The notes: a model not told the origin generated them from the sequence alone. 18,181 nucleotides of DNA from Alectryocaccomicrobium faecavium (GCA_018713425.1 DVOT01000061.1:1-18181); one strand, 5' to 3'. Counted from the first letter of the stretch, positions 7,211-14,687 are shown. Translations and numbers: made by a program.

Positions 7211-7570
7211 CCCCTCAGTCGGCTAACGCCGACAGCTCCCCTTGGCAAAAGGGGAGCCTTTTGGATAGTGGCACAACCGTAGGAAGTTGCCCTGCCCAAA
7301 AGCCTCCTTTTTCCCGAAGGGAAAAGGGGCGCACGAAGGCCGCCGCCTGTGGCGGGAACAGGCCGAAGTAAGCCCAGTAAGGCAAGGAGTATCGCAAGCG
7401 AGCCCTGCGAGCGTCGGAGGCCGCGAAGCGGCTGGAGCCCCGAGGACACGGAGCGAAGCGAAGTCCGCAGGGGCGGAACAGCGGGCCGCCGAAGACGGCA
7501 CGGTGCGAAGATGCGAGACGACTATGCCGCACTGTGGAACGGTGGCACGGCGTAGCCGTGACGGAGGGAT
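7211..7570. repeat. Hairpin-rich intergenic element with related inverted ends (MITE- or REP-like)
   Basis: About 360 bp without an intact gene. The left end starts CCCCTCAGTCGGCTAACGCC, and the right end read in reverse starts ATCCCTCCGTCACGGCTACG, so the two ends are related inverted sequences, each with a short hairpin. The left hairpin is GTCGGC-TAAC-GCCGAC (7218-7233), and the right one is CACGGC/GCCGTG. Next to the left end is a 9-bp stem (7235-7243 with 7249-7257) followed by TTTT. A further CTTTTTCCC/GGGAAAAGG hairpin and several short inverted repeats follow. The style matches dispersed intergenic repeats common in gut Clostridia. I see no transposase and no clear target-site duplication. 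It lies between the GNAT gene end and the start of the VWA operon. Confidence 0.6.
7235..7262 (+). terminator. Terminator-like hairpin inside the repeat element
   Basis: A perfect 9-bp stem, GCTCCCCTT with AAGGGGAGC around a GGCAA loop, is followed by CTTTT. On the plus strand this has the form of a weak intrinsic terminator, but no plus-strand gene lies upstream. It is therefore most likely a structural part of the element. Confidence 0.35.
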
Positions 7571-7588
7571 CGGGAGGTGGCGCGACGT

Positions 7589-8179
7589 TCACAGCGCCTC
7601 CACAAAGCTGGGATAGATCTCCCGGTAGCGCGGATACGTCCAATCCGCCGCGCGGGTGAAATTCTTCTGATACAGGCGGAAAACGACGGGAATGTCCTTG
7701 GGCATCCACTGTTCTTTGTAGGAATAGCGGTAGGTAAGGCCCAGCCGCCGCATGACCGCGCCGCTTTTCGGGTTGTTCACGTCGTGCGTGGCCGTCACAT
7801 AGTCCAGCCCGTCCGCGCGGGCGCGGCGCAAGAGCGCCTCGCCCGCCTCGGTGGCAAAGCCCTCTCCCTGGCATTCCCGGCGCAGGCCATAGCCCAAATC
7901 GTGCCCCTCTTCCAGGCCCAATTGGATATAGCCGATGGGAATGTCCTCTTCCCGGCGGCAAATCGCGTATTGGTACGACGCGCCTTTGCGGTATTGCGCG
8001 GCGTAGCGCTCCTCATAAAACGCGCGCGCCTCTTCCAGCGTGTTTACGGGAAACCAGGGCAAGAAGGTGTTGACCTCGCGGTCGCCCAAAATCGCCAGCA
8101 TGGCGGGGAGATCTTCCGGCGCAAAGCGGCGCAGCACCAGGCGCGGCGTGATCAGCCGCGGCGAATTGGCGTATGGCAT
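7589..8179 (-). CDS. GNAT-family N-acetyltransferase (RimJ/RimL-like)
   Basis: The protein transfers an acetyl group from acetyl-CoA to an amine; RimJ/RimL relatives act on protein N-termini, and others act on small molecules or antibiotics. It has about 196 residues. The N-terminal SPRLITPRLVLRRFAPED is typical of the Acetyltransf_3 subfamily. IGYIQLGLEEGHDLGYGLRR forms the central strands, and CQGEGFATEAGEAL (~109-122) is the acetyl-CoA pyrophosphate-binding motif. The HDVNNPKSGAVMRRLGL segment is the typical C-terminal motif. I chose the ATG at 8179 because AAAGGA lies nine bases upstream; the ATG at 8185 is only three bases from it. It is the last gene of the DUF3842-U32-GNAT operon, 15 bases after the U32 stop. 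The substrate cannot be predicted. Confidence 0.85.
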   Translation of the reverse strand: MPYANSPRLITPRLVLRRFAPEDLPAMLAILGDREVNTFLPWFPVNTLEEARAFYEERYAAQYRKGASYQYAICRREEDIPIGYIQLGLEEGHDLGYGLRRECQGEGFATEAGEALLRRARADGLDYVTATHDVNNPKSGAVMRRLGLTYRYSYKEQWMPKDIPVVFRLYQKNFTRAADWTYPRYREIYPSFVEAL

Positions 8180-8194
8180 GCGCATCCGTCCTTT

Positions 8195-10192
8195 CTAGAG
8201 CACGCCCTTAAAATACTGCCCCGTGGTGCGGGGGAAATCGGGCGGCGCGGCGCGTTCAAAGGCTTCCAACACCGCGCGGCACTCGCGCGGCGATTCGATG
8301 GTGAAATACAGCGTGGCGAAATCCAGCCCGTCCAGCCGCTTATCCCCGATGTACAGCGGCACGCTGTTGAAGAGCGTGGCATAGCGGCGCGCGTCGCACA
8401 GGAGGGGAAAGCGCACGCCCTTGCGGTCGGTGAGCTCGCTTTGGCCCGGGCAAGCGCGGCAACGGTTGACCGGGCAGGCCCGCAGCCGCATCAGCGGCAG
8501 GCGGCCATAGGCCACGATGCCGCGCTCGAGGCTGCCGCCCATGCGCGTGGCGGCGCGCAGCGTCAGTTCGCAGGAAAGCGTGGCGCTCATGACGCCCATC
8601 TGCGCGTAGGCTTCCAGCGCCAGGGAATTGAAGATGTTGAGCCCGTGCCCGCCGAACACCTGCGCGCCCGCCTCGCGCGCCAGGCGCACCGCGCCCAGGT
8701 TTTCGCACAGCGCGCGGGAAACGCCGTCCGGTAAAGCGTCTATTTCCATGCCCGGATAGAGCAGCGCGGGCAATTCGCACACCAGGTTGGGAATTTCCAG
8801 CGCCTGCGGGTGCGCGGCGATTTCGCGCGCGGGCAGGATGGCGTACTCCACGCGTTCCAGGGGGAAACCTTCTAGCTGCGCGAAGCGTTCGAAGCGCGCG
8901 CGCAGCTTGGGCTGCCCCGCCGCACGGCGCGGCGCGATGGATAGCGGCGCGCTTTGGCAGGGAATGGGCCGCGGCGCGGCGCGCTTTTCCAGGAGCGCCG
9001 CCAGCGCTTCCCGGCGCATGCGGTTGATTTGCGCGCCGGGGAGCGCGACGCCTTCCGGCAATTCCACCGCGCATTCGCGCAGGAAAAAGGGCGTGTCCCC
9101 GGTTTTGCCCAGGCTTTCGCGCACGCGGCTGGCGGTGGTGGGCGCGGTGCGCGCCGCCTCGGGCGCGGCGTCCGCGATTTCCACGGCGTTCTCTCCGTCG
9201 CTCACCGCGAGACGGCTGCCCTCCGCGTCCGCCGAAAAGCGCATGTCCACGCCCACGCGGTGACATTCCCCGCGGTACAGCGCGCGCATCTGCGCGTATT
9301 CCTTTTCCGCCGCCACGTCCTCTTCCCGCCGGTGGCCGAACATGGCGAGCGTGCGCTTGCCCGTCAAATACCCATCGGTGAATCCTGCGCGCGAGAACAT
9401 GCGTTCGAGCACTTCCTCGTCGTAGGGTTCGCCGCGCAGGGCCTTGCGGCAGGCGTCCACGGCGCTGGCCACGTATTCGGCGCGGCGCATGCGGCCCTCG
9501 ATTTTGAAGGAATCCACGCCCGCCTCCGTCAGAGCGCGCAGGTGCCGCAAATTGGAAAGGTCTTTGAGCGAAAGCGCGTATTCGCGGCCGTTTTCGCGAA
9601 AGTTCAGGCGGCAGGGCTGCGCGCACAGGCCGCGGTTGCCGCTGCGCTCGCCCAGCGCGCTGGAAAGATAGCACATGCCCGAGGCGCTCATGCACAGCGC
9701 GCCATGCACAAACACTTCCAATTCCAGGCGCGTCTGCCGCCGGATGGCCTCGATTTCGCGCAGGGAGAGCTCGCGCGCGAGCACCACGCGCGCAAAGCCC
9801 GCGTCTTCCGCCATTTTCGCGCCCGCGGCGTTGTGGATCGCCATCTGCGTGGAGGCGTGCAACACGAGCGAGGGGCACTTGGCCTGCGCGCGCCGCGCCA
9901 CGGCCCAATCCTGCACGATGACCGCGTCCGCGCCCGCGGCGCAGATTTCCGTGAGTTCCGCGTCCAGCGCGGGCAGTTCATCGTCGCTCACCAGCGTGTT
10001 GAGCGCGATGTGGGTCTTTACGCCGCGCGCGTGGCAATAGGAAACGGCCTCGGCCAAATCGGCGAAGTTTTCCGCGTTGCGGCGGGCGTTGAACCCTTTA
10101 GCCCCCAAATACACCGCGTCCGCGCCCGCGCGCACCGCGGCCACGAGCGATTCCTGCCCGCCCGCCGGGGCGAGGATTTCCGGCGCGCTCAT
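8195..10192 (-). CDS. U32 family protein with DUF3656 insert (peptidase- or RNA hydroxylation-type)
   Basis: This 665-residue protein has an N-terminal U32 domain (~3-285) that starts PEILAPAGGQESL. The U32 signature is EVFVHGALCMSASGMCYLSS followed by GNRGLCAQPCRLNF, placing cysteines at ~167, 174, 190 and 194. A DUF3656-like segment spans about 325-445, then a second, more degenerate barrel-like part follows. A second Cys cluster, CPVNRCRACPG plus a later Cys (~573, 578, 581, 599), lies near the C-terminus. Family members are annotated as collagenase-like peptidases, but several U32 proteins are now known to act in tRNA or 23S rRNA hydroxylation or ubiquinone synthesis, some with an iron-sulfur cluster. 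A conserved-Cys RNA-modification role is therefore at least as likely as proteolysis. Its ATG overlaps the DUF3842 stop as ATGA. No signal peptide, so cytoplasmic. Confidence 0.9.
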   Translation of the reverse strand: MSAPEILAPAGGQESLVAAVRAGADAVYLGAKGFNARRNAENFADLAEAVSYCHARGVKTHIALNTLVSDDELPALDAELTEICAAGADAVIVQDWAVARRAQAKCPSLVLHASTQMAIHNAAGAKMAEDAGFARVVLARELSLREIEAIRRQTRLELEVFVHGALCMSASGMCYLSSALGERSGNRGLCAQPCRLNFRENGREYALSLKDLSNLRHLRALTEAGVDSFKIEGRMRRAEYVASAVDACRKALRGEPYDEEVLERMFSRAGFTDGYLTGKRTLAMFGHRREEDVAAEKEYAQMRALYRGECHRVGVDMRFSADAEGSRLAVSDGENAVEIADAAPEAARTAPTTASRVRESLGKTGDTPFFLRECAVELPEGVALPGAQINRMRREALAALLEKRAAPRPIPCQSAPLSIAPRRAAGQPKLRARFERFAQLEGFPLERVEYAILPAREIAAHPQALEIPNLVCELPALLYPGMEIDALPDGVSRALCENLGAVRLAREAGAQVFGGHGLNIFNSLALEAYAQMGVMSATLSCELTLRAATRMGGSLERGIVAYGRLPLMRLRACPVNRCRACPGQSELTDRKGVRFPLLCDARRYATLFNSVPLYIGDKRLDGLDFATLYFTIESPRECRAVLEAFERAAPPDFPRTTGQYFKGVL

Positions 10193-10596
10193 GCGTTTAG
10201 CGCCGCCACGGCGCGCACGGCTTCGTCGATGCGCTGGGCCATGGGCGCGTCCTGCACGCCGGCGATTTGCGTGCCGCAGCGCTGCACGGGGATCAACACC
10301 CGCTGCGCCGCGCTCGCGCCCACGGCCCGCGCCATTTCCGGCGTGATTTCGCCCAACATGGCGTCCGCCAGCACGATGCCCAGCGCGCCCACGATCACAT
10401 CCGCCTGGCGGCAGGCCACTTTCACCGCGTTTTCCCCGGTCGCGCCCGCGTCCGCGCCCGCGCGCAGCATGGCCGCGGTCGCCGTGGCGTTGGCGCCCAC
10501 GGCGGTCACGCGCGCCGAAGGCACGGCGCTTTTCAGCTTTTCCACCAGCGCGCGGCCGATGCCGCCGCCCTGGCCGTCGATTACGAGAACATTCAT
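10189..10596 (-). CDS. DUF3842 family protein
   Basis: A small 135-residue cytoplasmic protein that starts MNVLVIDGQGGGIGRALVEK, a beta-strand plus glycine-rich loop typical of a Rossmann-like nucleotide-binding fold. VTAVGANATATAAMLRAGAD and DVIVGALGIVLADAMLGEIT follow. Length and glycine motif fit DUF3842, a Firmicutes family without known function. The start is the ATG at 10596-10594, with GAGGGG six bases upstream; the frame continues upstream through the promoter and was trimmed. It is the first gene of the operon, 40 bases after a near-consensus promoter, and its stop overlaps the U32 start by 4 bp, suggesting the two act together. Confidence 0.85.
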   Translation of the reverse strand: MNVLVIDGQGGGIGRALVEKLKSAVPSARVTAVGANATATAAMLRAGADAGATGENAVKVACRQADVIVGALGIVLADAMLGEITPEMARAVGASAAQRVLIPVQRCGTQIAGVQDAPMAQRIDEAVRAVAALNA

Positions 10597-10635
10597 TCGC
10601 TTCCCCTCTTTGCCTGGATAGGATATGGTAGCGAA

Positions 10636-10664
10636 ATTATACCACGCCCGGGCCGCTTCCTCAA
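10636..10664 (-). promoter_or_regulatory. Sigma70-type promoter of the DUF3842-U32-GNAT operon
   Basis: On the minus strand, TTGAGG (10664-10659), a 17-bp spacer and a perfect TATAAT (10641-10636) form a strong housekeeping promoter. Transcription would start about 30 bases before the DUF3842 ATG. It is back-to-back with the peroxiredoxin promoter. Confidence 0.75.
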
Positions 10665-10703
10665 TCTTTCTGGTATTATTTTTGCGCGCGGGCCTTCGGG
10701 CGA

Positions 10704-10731
10704 TTGACATTTGCGCGGTTTCGGGTATACT
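10704..10731 (+). promoter_or_regulatory. Sigma70-type promoter of the bcp/URO-D/GH2 operon
   Basis: A perfect TTGACA (10704-10709) and TATACT (10726-10731) are separated by 16 bp. The start of transcription would fall near 10738, about 20 bases before the peroxiredoxin start. No operator repeat is obvious. Confidence 0.8.
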
Positions 10732-10761
10732 GGAAGAAAAAGCGCAAAAGGAGCGATGGCG

Positions 10762-11223
10762 ATGATCGAAGTTGGCGCACAGGCGCCGGATTTCACCTTG
10801 CGCGACGCGCAGGGCAACGCGGTGTCCTTAAAAGACTACCGGGGCAAGAAGGTGGTTTTGTACTTTTACCCGCGCGACAACACGCCGGGCTGCACGCGGG
10901 AAGCCTGCGCGTTCCGCGAGGCGCACGGGCAGTTCCAGGCGCAAAACGCCGTGGTGCTGGGCGTGAGCCGCGATAGCGAAACTTCGCACCAGAAATTCGC
11001 CGAGAAATACAATTTGCCCTTCACGCTGCTTTCCGACCCGGAACATACCGTGCTAGAAGCCTATGGCGCGTGGGGCGAGAAGAAAAACTATGGCAAGGTT
11101 TCCATGGGTACCATCCGCTCCACGGTGGTGATCGATGAAAACGGCGTGGTGGAAAAGGTGTACGCCAAGGTGAAGCCGGATACGCACCCCGCGGAGGTGC
11201 TGTCCGCGCTGCAAGGGGAATAG
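10762..11223 (+). CDS. bcp: Thioredoxin-dependent peroxiredoxin of the Bcp/PrxQ type
   Basis: This cytoplasmic thiol peroxidase reduces hydrogen peroxide and organic hydroperoxides using thioredoxin. The 153-residue protein has the full AhpC/TSA fold. PDFTLRDAQGNAVSL opens the domain, VVLYFYPRDNTPGCTREACA holds peroxidatic Cys44 and a Cys49 in the resolving position typical of atypical 2-Cys Bcp, and VVLGVSRDSETSHQKFAEKY and LPFTLLSDPEH follow. The late IRSTVVIDENGVVEKVY strand is also standard. I chose the ATG at 10762 because AAGGAG lies eight bases upstream; the ATG at 10756 is only two bases from it. It is the first gene of a unit with the URO-D-like gene three bases downstream, so peroxide defence is co-transcribed with sugar-related genes. 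Identity is secure. Confidence 0.94.
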   Translation: MIEVGAQAPDFTLRDAQGNAVSLKDYRGKKVVLYFYPRDNTPGCTREACAFREAHGQFQAQNAVVLGVSRDSETSHQKFAEKYNLPFTLLSDPEHTVLEAYGAWGEKKNYGKVSMGTIRSTVVIDENGVVEKVYAKVKPDTHPAEVLSALQGE

Positions 11224-11226
11224 GCC

Positions 11227-12264
11227 ATGGATTCCCGGGAACTCGTGCTGCGCACGCTGGAGTTTCGCAACGCCAGCGGGCGCGTGCCGCGGCAGCTTTG
11301 GACGCTGCCCTGGGCGTGCGAGAAATATCCGCAAATAATGGAAAAGCTCGCGCAGGATTTTGTTTGGGATTTCGATGGACCCACCGCGCACTATGCGCGC
11401 GTCCCGCAGACCCAGGGCGATCCCTACGCCATCGGCGAATACGTGGACGAATGGGGCTGCACGTTCACCAACGTACACGGCGGCGTGATCGGCGAGGTAA
11501 AGGCGCCGCTGGTGGGGGACGACGATTGGAGCGACGCGAACAGGGTACACATTCCCGAGGAATGGCTCAGCTTTGACATCGCGCAGGTGAACGCCTCCTG
11601 CCGGGAAAAGCGCGAGAAATTCCTCATGGCCGGTTGCTGCCCGCGCCCCTTTGAGCAATTGCAATTCATCCGCGGCACGGCCAATCTCTATATGGACCTG
11701 CTCGACCCGCCGCCGCGCATGCTGGCCTTCCTGGAGAAAATGCACGATTTCTATTGCCGTTTGCTGCGAAAATGGGCGCAGACCGAGGTGGACGCGCTGA
11801 ACTTCATGGACGATTGGGGTTCGCAAAACGACCTGCTCATCAGCCCGGCGCTGTGGGACCGCTATTTCCGCCCCATGTACCGGGATTACATCGATATCGC
11901 GCACGCGCACGGCAAAAAGATCTTCATGCACTCGGACGGCAACACGCTGCGCATCCTGCCCCGGCTGATCGACCTGGGGCTGGACGCTTTCAATACGCAG
12001 ATCTTCTGCATCGGCATCGATAAGCTCGCGCCTTTCAAGGGCAAGATCACCTTCTGGGGCGAAATCGACCGCCAGCATCTGATTCCTTCTGGCACGCCGC
12101 GGGAAATCGACGCGGCCATCCAGGGGGTGTATGATACGCTGTGGCAGGATGGCGGCCTGATTGCGCAGTGCGAATTTGGCGCGGGCGCCAATCCGGATAA
12201 CGTATACCGCATCTACCAAAAATGGCGCGAAGTGCGCGCTGGGAAAGCGGAGGATTCCCGATGA
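11227..12264 (+). CDS. URO-D superfamily protein (uroporphyrinogen decarboxylase/methyltransferase-like)
   Basis: The 345-residue cytoplasmic protein belongs to the URO-D fold superfamily, which holds heme-pathway decarboxylases and corrinoid or coenzyme M methyltransferases. Supporting motifs are DEWGCTF (~74-80), VDALNFMDDWGSQNDLLISP (~188-207), KKIFMHSDGNTLRILPRLID (~230-249) and GEIDRQHLIPSGTPREID (~278-295). IAQCEFGAGANPDNV closes the barrel (~312-326). The HSDG segment sits where methyltransferase members carry a zinc-binding His-x-Cys; here it is His235-x-Asp237, and Cys315 may be the third ligand. It is probably not a heme-pathway enzyme, since no other porphyrin gene is present. ATG 11227 lies three bases after bcp, with AAGGGG upstream. 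Its TGA overlaps the GH2 start (ATGA), so the two proteins are made together, suggesting linked metabolism such as demethylation of a sugar aglycone; that is inference. Confidence 0.82.
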   Translation: MDSRELVLRTLEFRNASGRVPRQLWTLPWACEKYPQIMEKLAQDFVWDFDGPTAHYARVPQTQGDPYAIGEYVDEWGCTFTNVHGGVIGEVKAPLVGDDDWSDANRVHIPEEWLSFDIAQVNASCREKREKFLMAGCCPRPFEQLQFIRGTANLYMDLLDPPPRMLAFLEKMHDFYCRLLRKWAQTEVDALNFMDDWGSQNDLLISPALWDRYFRPMYRDYIDIAHAHGKKIFMHSDGNTLRILPRLIDLGLDAFNTQIFCIGIDKLAPFKGKITFWGEIDRQHLIPSGTPREIDAAIQGVYDTLWQDGGLIAQCEFGAGANPDNVYRIYQKWREVRAGKAEDSR

Positions 12265-14522
12265 GACACACAAGCTGGAACGATGGCTGGCAATTTTCCT
12301 TGCAGGGCGGCGCGCCGGTTCCGGTGCAATTGCCGCACGATTTTTCCTTTGCCCTGCCGCGCGAGCCGCGCAATCCTTCCGGGATGGATGGCGGCTGGTT
12401 CGCGGGAGGCATAGGGGAGTATACCAAAACTTTCTCAAGACCGGAAGAGGAGCGCTGCGCGCTGCTGATCGACGGCGCGCAGGGGCTGAGCGAAGTGTGG
12501 ATCAATGGCAACCGCGCGGCCTTCCATCCCTACGGCTATTCGCCCTTCGTCGCCGACCTCACGCCCTTTTTGCGCGAGGGGGAAAACGCGCTGCGCGTCG
12601 TTTGCAACACGCAAATGCAGCCCGCTTCGCGCTGGTACACGGGCAGCGGCCTCTATCGCGATGTGGAACTGCTCACGGGGCCCAAGGTGTGCATCCCCGT
12701 GTGGGGCGTGTGCGTGCGCACGCTTTCCATTGAAAACGGCATCGCGCGCATGTGGGCGCAGGTGCAAGTGCTGGGCGGGGCGGGCTGCGTGTACGCCTGC
12801 GTGCGCTCGCCCGAGGGCAACAGCGTGATCGAAATGCGCCGGGAAGCGGCGCAGGGCCGCGCGGAATTCGTTTGGGGCCTGCCCGCCAACCAGCTATGGA
12901 CGGCGGAAACGCCCTTCCTGTGGCGCTTTGAGGCGCGCGTGGAGGCGGAAGACGGCTCGATCGACGCGGAAAGCGTGCGCTTTGGCATCCGCACCATAGC
13001 CGCCGATCCGGAGAAGGGGCTGCTGGTGAACGGCGCGAGCGTAAAGCTGCGCGGCGGCTGCGTACACCACGACAACGGCCCTCTGGGCGCGTGCTCCTGG
13101 GCCGACGCGGAGCGCAGGCGCGTTTTTAAGCTCAAGGAAGCGGGCTTCAACGCCATCCGCACCGCGCACAACCCGCCTTCCACGGCGCTGCTGGAAGCGT
13201 GCGACGCCCTGGGCCTGTATGTGATCGACGAGGCCTTCGATTGCTGGCGGCAGGGCAAGCGCACCTTTGATTACCACCTGTTCTTCGATGAATGGTGGGA
13301 GCGGGATTTGAGCACCATGCTGCTGCGCGACCGCAACCATCCTTCGGTGATCCTTTGGTCGCACGGCAACGAAATTCCCGAGCGCGGCGGCAAGAGCTTT
13401 GGCTGGGAAATCGCCCGCGCGCTCTCGCAGCGGATCCGCGCGTTGGACGACCGGCCCATCACCCACGCGCTGTGCAGCCTTTGGGACAATCCGGATCTCC
13501 AGCGCTTGCAGGACGCGGGCGTGCCCTTTGGCGAAATGGACGCCTGGGCGCGATTCACAAGCCCCTGCGCGGATACGGTGGACATCGTGGGCTACAACTA
13601 TCTCTATGAGCGGGTGGAGGCCGACCACCGCCGCTTCCCCAACCGCTTGATCGCGCACACGGAAACCTTTCCGGAAGCCGCCGCACCGTCCTGGCGCACC
13701 GTGGAAGAAAACGATTTTGTGGTGGGCGATTTCGTGTGGACGGCTTGGGACTATTTTGGCGAAGCCGGCATCGGGCACGTGGCGTATGAAAAGGACAGCG
13801 CCGCGGGCCTGCGCCCCTGGCCCTGGCTCGCGGCCAATTGCGGGGACATCAGCCTGTGCGGGCAGCGCAGGCCGCAATCGTACTATCGGGAAATCGTGTG
13901 GGGCCTGCGGCAGAAGCCTTATCTGGCGGCGCTGGATCCGCGCGCGGCGGCGAGAAAATGCGCCGTTTCGCCCTGGGGCTTTGAGGACCTGTTCGCGGCG
14001 TGGACCTTCCCGGGCTGCGAGGGCCAAGAAACCGAAGTGCACGTGTTTGCCCGCGCGGACGAATGCGAGCTGTTCCTAAACGGCGCTTCGCTGGGCTGCA
14101 AGCCGCTGGACGCGCAATACCGCTGCGCGTTTCGCGCGCCCTATCAGCCGGGCGAAGTGCGCGCCGTGGTCTATCGGGACGGCAAGGCCGTGGGCGAGGA
14201 GTTCCTGCGCACCGCTGGCGCGCCCGTCAAGCTGTGCCTCGCCGAAAGCTGGCCCGGGGAGGAACTCGTGTTCGCTACCATCTGCGTGTGCGACGCCGAA
14301 GGAAATGCCGTTCCCTACGCGAATCCGCTCATCCGCGTCTCCTTCGAGAACGCCTGCCTGCTCGGCCTGGGTTCCGACGATCCCGCCAGCACGGAGGCAT
14401 TCACCGGCCCGGCACGCCACGCCTGGCGCGGCGCGGTGCTGGCCGTGGCCCGGCGCGGGGAGCAAGCGCCGGTTTTGCGCGCCTGGGCGGATGGGCTCAC
14501 GCCGCTTGAGATTGTCTTGTAA
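12261..14522 (+). CDS. Glycoside hydrolase family 2 protein (beta-galactosidase/beta-glucuronidase-like)
   Basis: A retaining beta-glycosidase of 753 residues with no signal peptide, so it acts in the cytoplasm on imported glycosides. The N-terminal sugar-binding jelly-roll (~1-150) includes LPHDFSF and WYTGSGLYRDVEL. An immunoglobulin-like domain (~150-250) follows, then the TIM barrel (~255-515). NHPSVILWSHGNE places the acid/base Glu at ~371, and RLIAHTETFP places the likely nucleophile at Glu468; LRGGCVHHDN and FNAIRTAHNPPS are standard family motifs. The C-terminal part (~560-753) has DUF4982-like and beta-sandwich domains (VHVFARADECELFLNG). The start ATG lies seven bases after GGAGG and overlaps the URO-D stop as ATGA. 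The exact sugar cannot be read from sequence. No transporter gene is adjacent, so the substrate entry route is unknown. Confidence 0.92.
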   Translation: MRHTSWNDGWQFSLQGGAPVPVQLPHDFSFALPREPRNPSGMDGGWFAGGIGEYTKTFSRPEEERCALLIDGAQGLSEVWINGNRAAFHPYGYSPFVADLTPFLREGENALRVVCNTQMQPASRWYTGSGLYRDVELLTGPKVCIPVWGVCVRTLSIENGIARMWAQVQVLGGAGCVYACVRSPEGNSVIEMRREAAQGRAEFVWGLPANQLWTAETPFLWRFEARVEAEDGSIDAESVRFGIRTIAADPEKGLLVNGASVKLRGGCVHHDNGPLGACSWADAERRRVFKLKEAGFNAIRTAHNPPSTALLEACDALGLYVIDEAFDCWRQGKRTFDYHLFFDEWWERDLSTMLLRDRNHPSVILWSHGNEIPERGGKSFGWEIARALSQRIRALDDRPITHALCSLWDNPDLQRLQDAGVPFGEMDAWARFTSPCADTVDIVGYNYLYERVEADHRRFPNRLIAHTETFPEAAAPSWRTVEENDFVVGDFVWTAWDYFGEAGIGHVAYEKDSAAGLRPWPWLAANCGDISLCGQRRPQSYYREIVWGLRQKPYLAALDPRAAARKCAVSPWGFEDLFAAWTFPGCEGQETEVHVFARADECELFLNGASLGCKPLDAQYRCAFRAPYQPGEVRAVVYRDGKAVGEEFLRTAGAPVKLCLAESWPGEELVFATICVCDAEGNAVPYANPLIRVSFENACLLGLGSDDPASTEAFTGPARHAWRGAVLAVARRGEQAPVLRAWADGLTPLEIVL

Positions 14523-14543
14523 GAAGGAAGGCGCAAGCCGCGC

Positions 14544-14603
14544 GTCCGCCGCACAGCGCAAAACGCCTGGGCGGCGGACAATTTGCGCTGTTTGCAATTT
14601 TTT
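14544..14603 (+). terminator. Terminator of the bcp/URO-D/GH2 operon with overlapping stems
   Basis: Two inverted repeats interlock. GTCCGCCGC (14544-14552) pairs with GCGGCGGAC (14571-14579). ACAGCGCAAA (14553-14562), inside that loop, pairs with TTTGCGCTGT (14582-14591). A six-base T run follows at 14598-14603. The second stem and T run suit an intrinsic terminator. The arrangement could instead form an H-type pseudoknot or two competing hairpins. Confidence 0.6.
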
Positions 14604-14646
14604 CCGCGCGCATTCACAATCCGTTCACGACTTTTCCGAAAGTGGC

Positions 14647-14655
14647 TGTTATACT
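14647..14655 (+). promoter_or_regulatory. Extended -10 promoter of the HtrA-type protease gene
   Basis: TGTTATACT forms an extended -10 (TGn plus TATACT, 14650-14655). No good -35 lies at standard spacing; TTCACG at 14624 is too far (20 bp), so this may be an extended -10 promoter. The start of transcription would be about 25 bases before the ATG. Confidence 0.55.
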
Positions 14656-14687
14656 ATAGCCATCAAGAAAAGAAAGAGGTGCTCCAT

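Noticed and set aside
7211..7570. CRISPR array or tandem repeat
   Set aside because: The hairpins differ from each other in sequence and spacing; there are no regularly spaced identical repeats.
7071..7580. Target-site duplication flanking the repeat element
   Set aside because: The bases directly left (around 7200-7210) and right (around 7571-7580) of the element do not form a matching direct repeat.
7215..7961. Minus-strand open frame of 248 codons running from the repeat element into the GNAT gene
   Set aside because: It is out of frame with the real acetyltransferase and its C-terminal half is translation of the hairpin repeat, so it is not a gene.
8954..10621. Plus-strand open frame of 555 codons opposite the U32 and DUF3842 genes
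   Set aside because: Composition is Arg/Ala/His-rich without domains, while the minus strand encodes two recognisable families with good ribosome sites.
11100..11230. Cobalamin riboswitch or other leader RNA before the URO-D-like gene
   Set aside because: Only three bases separate it from bcp, and the upstream bases are bcp coding sequence, leaving no room for a leader RNA.
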